DNA of 64,000 bases from CAYNHT01 sp964397485 (GTDB lineage Bacteria; Bacillota_I; Bacilli_A; RF39; UBA660): assembly GCA_964397485.1 (NCBI GenBank), contig CAYNHT010000002.1:124001-188000 (forward strand), in the 5' to 3' direction. Position numbers and translations under genes: made by a program. Every line of letters begins with the position of its first letter. Positions within the stretch are counted from its first letter, which is position 1. Under the pieces are notes generated by a model that was given only the letters and a program-made list of their open reading frames with translations, did not search any database and was not told the origin of the DNA. Of this stretch, positions 58,570-64,000 are shown piece after piece.

Positions 58570-60141
58570 ATGATAGTAATAGATGCTGGTCATGGAGGAG
58601 ATGATCCAGGTGCAATAGGCGGTGGCATAATTGAAAAAAATATGAATTTAGATATTTCTAAATATATGAATGATAGATTTAGTGAATTGGGTGTTCCAGT
58701 TAAAATGACAAGAACAACTGATGAGACACTTTCCCCAAGTGTAAGAACACAAAGAGTTATAAATGCTTTTGGAAATAATCCTAACGTATTAGTATTATCT
58801 AACCATATAAATGCAGGTGGTGGAGATGGGGCTGAAGTTATTTATGCGCTACGTAACACTAGCACTTTATCTAATTTAATTTTAGAAGAAATCGCCAAAG
58901 AAGGTCAAAATATAAGAAAAGCGTATCAAAGACGTTTACCATCTGATACATCAAAAGATTATTATTTTATGCATAGAGAAACGGGTGTTACACAACCAGT
59001 GATCATTGAATATGGTTTTTTAGATAGCCCAGGGGACGATGTTCAACAATTAAAAAACAATTGGCAAAATTATTCTGAAGCTGTTGTTAGGGCAGTCATG
59101 AAATATTTAAATTTACCATATACCCCACCGGAAGGAGCAGATGTTTATGTTGTTCAACCAGGTGATAGTTTATGGAGTGTTGCTAAAAAATTTAATATTA
59201 CTGTAGAGGAATTGAAAGCAGCTAATAATTTGACAACTAATTTATTAAGTGTAGGTCAAATACTTAAAATACCAACAGTTCAACCAGAACCAGTACCAGG
59301 GGAATATATTGTTTATACAGTTCAAGCAGGAGATAGTTTATATTCAATAGCCCAACGATATAATACAACAGTTGATAATTTAATTAGTTACAATAACTTA
59401 AGTACTACTAGTCTAAAAATAGGTCAACAATTATTAATACCAACAACGACAGTACCACCAGTGACTCCACCGGTAGAACCACCAACTGACTTTATAACAT
59501 ATACAGTAAAATCCGGAGATAATCTATACGCAATAGCTCGTACTTATAACACGACTGTGAATGCTATAATGCAATTAAATAATCTAACAAGTACTTCATT
59601 AAGCATAGGTCAACAATTAAGAATACCGACAACTACCACGCCGCCAGAAGAGCCGCCAGTGATACCACCAGAAGAACCACCAACTGACTTTATAACATAT
59701 ACAGTAAAATCCGGAGATAATCTATACGCAATAGCTCGTACTTATAATACAACAATAGATGAAATAATGCGTTTAAATAATCTAACAAGTACTTTATTGA
59801 GCTTGGGTCAACAATTAAAAATCCCAACAGCAACGACACCACCACAAGTAGATTATATAGATTACGTTGTTAAATCCGGAGATAATTTATACTCGATAGC
59901 CCAAAGGTACAACACTACAACAACTAGATTGATGGAATTTAATAATTTGAAAACGAATCTTTTAAGTATAGGTCAAGTGTTAAGAATACCGACAACTAGT
60001 TCTCCAGTAACATATACAGTAAAATCTGGAGATAATTTATATTCAATAGCCCAAAGATTTAATACTACTGCTGATGAAATAAAAAGAAAAAATAACCTAA
60101 CTTCCAATCTTTTAAGTATAGGTCAAATATTAATTATATAA
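58570..60141 (+). CDS. N-acetylmuramoyl-L-alanine amidase with six LysM domains, no signal peptide
   Basis: 523 residues. The Amidase_3 domain starts at residue 1 (MIVIDAGHGGDDPGA, His8, Glu22; His79 in SNHINA; VIIEYGF) and ends near 178. Six LysM repeats follow from about residue 192 to the end, each YxVxxGDxLYxIAxxYNTT ... GQxLxIPT, joined by Pro/Thr-rich linkers. LysM binds GlcNAc-containing wall. There is no signal peptide or membrane anchor, unlike the CwlD-like amidase upstream. GAGGAGGG precedes ATG 58570. Repeats 3 and 4 share 74 identical bases. Spore-associated role is inferred from promoter and neighbour cwlJ. Confidence 0.9.
   Translation: MIVIDAGHGGDDPGAIGGGIIEKNMNLDISKYMNDRFSELGVPVKMTRTTDETLSPSVRTQRVINAFGNNPNVLVLSNHINAGGGDGAEVIYALRNTSTLSNLILEEIAKEGQNIRKAYQRRLPSDTSKDYYFMHRETGVTQPVIIEYGFLDSPGDDVQQLKNNWQNYSEAVVRAVMKYLNLPYTPPEGADVYVVQPGDSLWSVAKKFNITVEELKAANNLTTNLLSVGQILKIPTVQPEPVPGEYIVYTVQAGDSLYSIAQRYNTTVDNLISYNNLSTTSLKIGQQLLIPTTTVPPVTPPVEPPTDFITYTVKSGDNLYAIARTYNTTVNAIMQLNNLTSTSLSIGQQLRIPTTTTPPEEPPVIPPEEPPTDFITYTVKSGDNLYAIARTYNTTIDEIMRLNNLTSTLLSLGQQLKIPTATTPPQVDYIDYVVKSGDNLYSIAQRYNTTTTRLMEFNNLKTNLLSIGQVLRIPTTSSPVTYTVKSGDNLYSIAQRFNTTADEIKRKNNLTSNLLSIGQILII
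59476..59549 (+). repeat. 74-bp direct repeat, copy 1 (LysM repeat 3)
   Basis: Identical in sequence to 59674-59747, offset 198 bases (a multiple of three). It covers the end of the linker and the start of the LysM domain. Confidence 0.9.
59674..59747 (+). repeat. 74-bp direct repeat, copy 2 (LysM repeat 4)
   Basis: Second identical copy, in frame with the first. It shows recent duplication of one LysM unit within the gene. Confidence 0.9.
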
Positions 60142-60168
60142 AAGAGACATTAATATGTCTCTTTATCT
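60139..60168. terminator. bidirectional terminator between LysM amidase and cwlJ
   Basis: AAAGAGACAT (60141-60150), loop TAAT, ATGTCTCTTT (60155-60164). A/T flanks on both sides suit the convergent genes. Confidence 0.72.
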
Positions 60169-60591
60169 AATTTGTACACAAACCCCAATAGCTGGTCTAT
60201 AAAAACAATGATTTTTATATCTACCACTTAATTGTTGGTCCCACCACGTTGGCAAACAATTTTCTCCTTTTTTAGGAGCGTAAAACCATAAAGCATGGGT
60301 AGCAGGATAATAATATTCTCCTCTTAAAACGCGATCTGCTAAATTTCTTTCAGCCGTTGTTGGACTACTGAAAAACAAAGGACTATCTTTTCCCGAAAAA
60401 CCACCGGGAGATTGATAAATCACTTGCGATATGGTTCTTATATCTCTAAATGTTAAACAATCAGCAATCCCTCGATTAACTGCAACATTACCAACCATTA
60501 ACATACCTAAATCGCCTTCACCGATAGCTTCAGCCCTCATTAAACGGGCAAGTAGATCTCTTTCACTACTTGTATATTTGATTACACTCAT
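60163..60591 (-). CDS. cwlJ: CwlJ-like cell wall hydrolase (spore cortex lytic family)
   Basis: 142 residues, the same length as Bacillus CwlJ, with the Hydrolase_2 catalytic domain: LARLMRAEAIGEGDLGMLMVGNVAVNR (key Glu in RAEA.GE), PGGFSG and ATHALWFYAP. No signal peptide, as in CwlJ, which is made in the mother cell and acts on cortex during germination. AGGTGA lies 5 bases before the ATG at 60591. A sigma-E-like promoter candidate lies upstream. It faces the LysM amidase across a shared terminator. Confidence 0.88.
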   Translation of the reverse strand: MSVIKYTSSERDLLARLMRAEAIGEGDLGMLMVGNVAVNRGIADCLTFRDIRTISQVIYQSPGGFSGKDSPLFFSSPTTAERNLADRVLRGEYYYPATHALWFYAPKKGENCLPTWWDQQLSGRYKNHCFYRPAIGVCVQIR

Positions 60592-60606
60592 TAAATCACC
60601 TAATTA

Positions 60607-60634
60607 AATATATGAAATAAATAATAAAATATTA
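60607..60634 (-). promoter_or_regulatory. sigma-E-like promoter candidate of cwlJ
   Basis: On the minus strand TAATATT (60634-60628), 13 bases, CATATATT (60614-60607). Close to the sigma-E pattern KMATATT-N13/15-CATACAHT with one -10 mismatch. In A+T-rich DNA chance matches are likely. Confidence 0.3.
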
Positions 60635-60663
60635 TTGTATAATGGCTTAAAGTATGATATAAT
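60635..60663 (+). promoter_or_regulatory. promoter of tRNA-Trp
   Basis: TTGTAT (60635-60640), 17-base spacer, TATAAT (60658-60663) with TG extension. Confidence 0.75.
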
Positions 60664-60685
60664 TTATTTGCTTGAATGCACTTAC

Positions 60686-60759
60686 AGGGGTGTAGTTAAA
60701 TGGTATAATGACGGTCTCCAAAACCGTGGTTGGGAGTTCGATTCTCTCCACCCCTGCCA
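60686..60759 (+). tRNA. trnW: tRNA-Trp (anticodon CCA)
   Basis: 74 bases with encoded 3' CCA. Acceptor AGGGGTG (60686-60692) pairs CACCCCT (60749-60755); anticodon stem ACGGT/ACCGT encloses loop CTCCAAA with anticodon CCA; T loop GTTCGATTC. CCA reads only UGG. It is a single-gene transcription unit. Confidence 0.97.
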
Positions 60760-60773
60760 AATATGAATTATTT

Positions 60774-60802
60774 GAACTTGGTATGAAAATATCAAGTTTT
60801 TT
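60774..60802 (+). terminator. intrinsic terminator of tRNA-Trp
   Basis: AACTTGGTAT (60775-60784), GAAA tetraloop, ATATCAAGTT (60789-60798, one G-T pair), then T residues. Confidence 0.8.
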
Positions 60803-60828
60803 GCTATAATATTATTGAGGTGTAAGTA

Positions 60829-61302
60829 ATGATTGTAAATTATTCAGATCAGGAAATAATAAAAGGGAAAAGCTCAATTTTTCTTGCTGGACCCACTCCA
60901 AGAGGAAAAAACGTTGTTTCATGGCGAAATGAAGCTTGTAAAATTTTAGAAGAACTTAAATTTAATGGAATAGTTTATGTGCCGGAATATTCTACGTGGA
61001 AACCGAAAGAAGATTATGTAGATCAAGCTATGTGGGAAAGAATTGGTTTAAATGAAGCGACAGTGATTATGTTCTGGATTCCTAGACGTTTGCCTGATAT
61101 GCCAGCTTTTACTACAAATGTAGAATTTGGATATTGGTTGCACTCTAATAAAGTCGTTTATGGAAGGCCAAATGATGCTGAAAAAATTAAATATTTAGAT
61201 TGGTTATATAAATTAGATTATAATAAGGAACCTTTTGAAAATTTATATGAAACATTAAAAGAGTGTGTCGATATAATTAATAAAAAAACATATAATAAAT
61301 AA
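60829..61302 (+). CDS. nucleoside 2-deoxyribosyltransferase-like protein (PF15891 type)
   Basis: 157 residues: SIFLAGPTPRGKNVVSWRNEA, VYVPEYSTW, AMWERIGLNEATVIMFWIPR and MPAFTTNVEFGYW. The Asp/Glu-rich pattern and FTTNVEFG motif match the nucleoside 2-deoxyribosyltransferase-like family, which may act on nucleotides in salvage or housecleaning. Extended -10 TGCTATAAT at 60802-60810. Substrate is unknown. Confidence 0.82.
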   Translation: MIVNYSDQEIIKGKSSIFLAGPTPRGKNVVSWRNEACKILEELKFNGIVYVPEYSTWKPKEDYVDQAMWERIGLNEATVIMFWIPRRLPDMPAFTTNVEFGYWLHSNKVVYGRPNDAEKIKYLDWLYKLDYNKEPFENLYETLKECVDIINKKTYNK

Positions 61303-61372
61303 TTAATTTTAGGTTCTTTTTGGTATAAGGTAGTGAAAATTTTTAGCCAATATTATTTATTATATAATTTTT

Positions 61373-61398
61373 AAACTTCTTAAATGAAGTTTTTTTTA
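61373..61398 (+). terminator. intrinsic terminator after the deoxyribosyltransferase-like gene
   Basis: AAACTTC (61373-61379) pairs with GAAGTTT (61386-61392), then T residues. Confidence 0.75.
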
Positions 61399-61440
61399 TA
61401 TCTATTTAAGTATATGGTATAATTTATTAAGGTGATTTAA

Positions 61441-62316
61441 ATGAGAAAAAGAAGTTCAAAGATATCTAGAGATAACACAAAAAAAACAAATAAAAAAAGG
61501 AACTACGATTATAAAAATAATTTTGAGCGAAAAAGTACTGAACCATCAAAAAAGATGATTTTGAAAAACAATAAAAATAAATTCAAGCAATTCGAACCAA
61601 TAAATACTGGTGAAATTAGATTGAATAAGCATATTAGTGATAGTGGCTTTTGTTCTAGAAGAGAAGCAGACAACTATATAGCTATGGGTAAAGTTAAAGT
61701 TGATGGAAAAGTGGCAGGAATAGGTTCAAAGATCAATTCTAGGAGTGAAGTACTAGTCAATAATCATTTGATTGAAGTGGTAGATAACACGGTTTATATA
61801 GCCCTTAATAAGCCAGTCGGAATTACTTGTACAACTGAGCATAATGTTAAGGATAATATCGTTGATTTCGTTAACTATCCAGAAAGAATATTTCCGATTG
61901 GCAGACTTGATAAGGAATCAGAGGGACTTATATTGTTAACAAATGATGGAGATATAGTCAATAAAATATTAAGAGCTGATAACAATCATGAAAAAGAGTA
62001 TTTTGTTCGTGTTAATAAAAAAATAAATGATGAATTTGTAAAAAAAATGAGTAGTGGAATTCCAATCTTAGGCACTAAAACAAAAAAATGTATTGTAACT
62101 AAAATTGATGATTTTACTTTTAATATAATATTAGTGCAAGGATTAAATAGGCAGATTAGAAGAATGTGTGAATATTTAGGTTATGAGGTTGTGGCTTTAA
62201 AAAGAGAAAGAATTATGAACATTGATTTAAGTAAATTACCTATTGGTAAATGGAGATTTCTAACTGAAAAGGAAATAAAAAAAATAAAAGATCTAAGTTC
62301 AGAATCTTCAAAATAA
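61441..62316 (+). CDS. rluF: 23S rRNA pseudouridine synthase RluF-like
   Basis: 291 residues. A basic, Lys/Asn-rich N-terminal extension (residues 1-58) is followed by an S4 domain (IRLNKHISDSGFCSRREAD) and the RsuA/RluF catalytic domain: ALNKPVGITCTTE, FPIGRLDKESEGLILLTND (catalytic Asp), GLNRQIRRMCEYLGYEV. The VPILGT-type segment (IPILGTKTKKC) fits RluF (U2604). Extended -10 TGGTATAAT at 61415-61423. Exact target by family only. Confidence 0.88.
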   Translation: MRKRSSKISRDNTKKTNKKRNYDYKNNFERKSTEPSKKMILKNNKNKFKQFEPINTGEIRLNKHISDSGFCSRREADNYIAMGKVKVDGKVAGIGSKINSRSEVLVNNHLIEVVDNTVYIALNKPVGITCTTEHNVKDNIVDFVNYPERIFPIGRLDKESEGLILLTNDGDIVNKILRADNNHEKEYFVRVNKKINDEFVKKMSSGIPILGTKTKKCIVTKIDDFTFNIILVQGLNRQIRRMCEYLGYEVVALKRERIMNIDLSKLPIGKWRFLTEKEIKKIKDLSSESSK

Positions 62317-62396
62317 GCTAATATCAATTCGATTTTTAAGAATAGTGCTTGTTTTTTTAGTTTAAATTGATACTGTTTTGTATTGAAAAAATAATT

Positions 62397-62417
62397 GAGG
62401 GATTAAATCCTTTTTTA
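62397..62417 (+). terminator. intrinsic terminator after rluF
   Basis: AGGGAT (62398-62403), loop TAA, ATCCTT (62407-62412, one G-T pair), then T residues. Confidence 0.65.
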
Positions 62418-62422
62418 GTAGT

Positions 62423-62450
62423 TTGTATTTAGTGATTTAAATGGTATAAT
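62423..62450 (+). promoter_or_regulatory. promoter of the UPF0316 triplet
   Basis: TTGTAT (62423-62428), 16-base spacer, TATAAT (62445-62450) with TGG extension. Confidence 0.68.
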
Positions 62451-62473
62451 TATTTATAGGATAAGGTGGTAGT

Positions 62474-62968
62474 ATGACAGTGATTGCATCGTATGTAACG
62501 ATTTTTTTAATTAAATTTATAGGTGGAGGCCTTGCTAATTATAGATTAATCATGATGAAAGAAGGTAATAGAATAGGAGTTTCTGTACTTACTATTTTTA
62601 CGAGTCTATCTTGGATTTTAGCAATGGGGTTAGTAGTTGATAGTATAAACGAAGACATCTTTGTGGTAATTCCTTTTTTATTAGCTGTTGTTGGTGGTAA
62701 TTATTTTGGTATGTATATAAACAATAAAATAAAAATAGGTCACGTATTAACGACTGTTATAATTAACAATGATGAACTTGATTTAATAAAAAAATTGAAA
62801 GAGTTAAATTTTGATATTAAGGTCTTCAAAGCAACTGGGAAGGATAATGAAAAAAAAGTAGTTTTAATTAAAACTAGAACAAGTGAACATAAAACGTTAA
62901 TCCAAACAATGAAAGATCTTAATGCTAATAAATTTATAATAAACGAAAAAATAGAGGAGGTATTCTAA
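62474..62968 (+). CDS. UPF0316 (DUF5698/DUF2179) membrane protein, paralogue 1
   Basis: 164 residues: three hydrophobic spans (about 3-20, 35-54, 60-80) then a soluble DUF2179-like domain from about 90. The FGMYINNKIKIG segment corresponds to the YebE-type membrane/cytoplasm border. Function unknown. It lacks the usual GGY C-terminus of the family. Overlaps the next gene by one base. Confidence 0.78.
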   Translation: MTVIASYVTIFLIKFIGGGLANYRLIMMKEGNRIGVSVLTIFTSLSWILAMGLVVDSINEDIFVVIPFLLAVVGGNYFGMYINNKIKIGHVLTTVIINNDELDLIKKLKELNFDIKVFKATGKDNEKKVVLIKTRTSEHKTLIQTMKDLNANKFIINEKIEEVF

Positions 62969-63468
62969 TGGATATATATTTATATTTATTTATATTTTCT
63001 CTGAAAATTTTAGAGGTAGGAATTTATTCGATTAGAATGGTACTTCTTACCTCTGGAGAAAAATATAAATCTTCATTATTCAGTTTTTTTGAAGTTGTTG
63101 TATGGGCTTTTGGAACTGGTATGGTAGCTAAATTGATTTTTGAAGATCTATTTATATTATTTCCATATTTGTTAGGTGGATTAATAGGTGCTTTTTTAGG
63201 AATGACAATACAAGAGTTTATATCTAAAAGAGATACAATTGTAATTACTTTTATTAATATAGACAACTTCAATGAAATAACAAGTTCTCTTAGAAAAAAT
63301 AAATATGGTTTGACTATTTTAGAATGTGAAGAAGGAGAAAAAATGTTGCTTGTAGCGACTAAGAAAAATCGAATTTCTAATCTAAGGAAAATCATAAAGA
63401 GAATTGATAAAGACTCTACAATTATAACAAATGCAGCTGGGGATACAGTTGGAGGTTATATATACTAG
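62968..63468 (+). CDS. UPF0316 (DUF5698/DUF2179) membrane protein, paralogue 2
   Basis: 166 residues with the same plan: membrane part to about residue 80, including VYSIRMVL-like IYSIRMVLLTSGEKYKSS and LGGLIGAFLGMTIQEF, then DUF2179 with the family ending TVGGYIY. GAGGAGG precedes ATG 62968. Confidence 0.82.
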   Translation: MDIYLYLFIFSLKILEVGIYSIRMVLLTSGEKYKSSLFSFFEVVVWAFGTGMVAKLIFEDLFILFPYLLGGLIGAFLGMTIQEFISKRDTIVITFINIDNFNEITSSLRKNKYGLTILECEEGEKMLLVATKKNRISNLRKIIKRIDKDSTIITNAAGDTVGGYIY

Positions 63469-63482
63469 GAAGGTGATAATAA

Positions 63483-63986
63483 ATGATTTATTTTTTAATC
63501 TTTTTTCAGAAAATAATTGAAAATGCATTAAGTTCTTTTAGAGCAATTGTTTATACTGCTGGTCATAAGCATATAGGCGCCCTTCTTATAGCTATTAATA
63601 CTGTTTTTTGGTTGTATATAGTTACAATCATTATTCATGATCTAACTGACGATCCAATTAAAGTTTTAATTTACGCATTAGGACAATTTTTTGGAGTCTA
63701 TATAGGTATGGTTATTGAAAAAAGAATGGCAATTGGGAAATCATTACTGTATGTAATATTAGGAAAAGAAAACGAAGAGAACGTTACTCAAGAGTTAAGG
63801 GAAAAGGGGTATGGAGTTACCTGCATTGAAGCAAAAGGTTATGATGATAATGTAAAGAGTTTGCTTCTTATAGTTTGTAAAAGAAAAAATAAAGATACTA
63901 TTCGAGATATAATAAAAAAATTCGAAAGTGAAGTGGTCATAATGAGTAAAAATCCTTCTAATTTTACTGGAGGATATGTGAATTAG
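63483..63986 (+). CDS. UPF0316 (DUF5698/DUF2179) membrane protein, paralogue 3
   Basis: 167 residues: SSFRAIVYTAGHKHIGALL, ALGQFFGVYIGMVIEKRMAIG and a DUF2179 domain (LREKGYGVTCIEAKG, KNKDTIRDIIKKF) ending TGGYVN. It is the closest of the three to YebE. AAGGTGATAA precedes ATG 63483. The gene ends 14 bases before the window edge. Confidence 0.84.
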   Translation: MIYFLIFFQKIIENALSSFRAIVYTAGHKHIGALLIAINTVFWLYIVTIIIHDLTDDPIKVLIYALGQFFGVYIGMVIEKRMAIGKSLLYVILGKENEENVTQELREKGYGVTCIEAKGYDDNVKSLLLIVCKRKNKDTIRDIIKKFESEVVIMSKNPSNFTGGYVN

Positions 63987-64000
63987 CAATGTAATTATCG

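Noticed and set aside
59146..60141. CRISPR-like periodic repeats
   Set aside because: The repeats are in-frame LysM coding units of variable sequence, with no short palindromic repeat and spacer pattern.
60686..60759. Possible use of mycoplasma genetic code (TGA = Trp)
   Set aside because: tRNA-Trp has anticodon CCA, conserved Trp positions use TGG, and rsmI ends with TGA.
1..64000. Insertion sequences, prophage or integrative elements
   Set aside because: No transposase, integrase or phage structural gene was recognised in any frame.

Overview
The window is a very A+T-rich stretch (GC low by eye) from close to the replication origin of a Gram-positive-type (Bacillota/Bacilli) chromosome. 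It opens with the last codons of gyrA and a cluster of three parS-like sites, then carries the Bacillus-style origin-proximal gene order. The genetic code is standard: the only tRNA is tRNA-Trp(CCA), and genes such as rsmI end in TGA, so this is not a mycoplasma-code genome. Single-layer wall enzymes, ECF transporter genes and sporulation-family genes (bofA, spoVT, cwlD, cwlJ) point to a reduced Bacilli lineage, perhaps a gut clade such as RF39 or Erysipelotrichia relatives; this placement is inference. All genes but two (ppaC and cwlJ) lie on the + strand, as expected for one replichore.

Layout. 1-23.7 kb: gyrA end, parS, SRP RNA, tadA, dnaX-ebfC-recR-bofA-holB-ricT-trmN-rsmI-pth-mfd (replication, repair, translation), ppaC on the minus strand, spoVT, a methionine T-box with a 13-residue leader ORF before metG, a small membrane protein, tatD, a 3D-domain protein, rsmA, an AGCS symporter, ung, tilS and ftsH. 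23.7-31.7 kb: lipoprotein, parA-parB, mscS, DUF951, an AbgT-type transporter, ychF, a YwaF-like protein and rpsF-ssb-rpsR. In Bacillus the parAB and rpsF-ssb-rpsR genes lie on the other side of oriC, so this block appears moved into the right arm. 31.7-45.9 kb: complete S10-spc-alpha ribosomal superoperon with secY, adk, map, infA, rpoA, but without rpmD (L30).

46.0-49.4 kb is an insertion into the normally continuous rplQ-ecfA-ecfA-ecfT-truA-rplM-rpsI order. It carries an SDR oxidoreductase, a stand-alone GlmU-C-like acyltransferase and a striking 657-residue chimera: type IV prepilin N-terminus, a DUF6273-like middle and a C-terminal GH18 chitinase-D-like domain with its catalytic glutamate intact. 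49.5-53.7 kb: ECF energy-coupling module, truA, rplM-rpsI with a pseudoknot-like leader. 53.8-64 kb: rRNA/tRNA modification enzymes, CwlD amidase, an Abi_2/HEPN protein, an HtrA protease, a six-LysM amidase with no signal peptide behind a sigma-K-like promoter, a convergent CwlJ hydrolase, tRNA-Trp, a deoxyribosyltransferase-like protein, RluF and three tandem UPF0316 membrane proteins.

Most transcription units end in clear intrinsic terminators. Many start from extended -10 promoters (TGnTATAAT). The most notable items are the prepilin-GH18 chimera in its insertion, the signal-less LysM amidase/CwlJ pair with sporulation-type promoters, the parS cluster, the rplM leader pseudoknot and the loss of rpmD.
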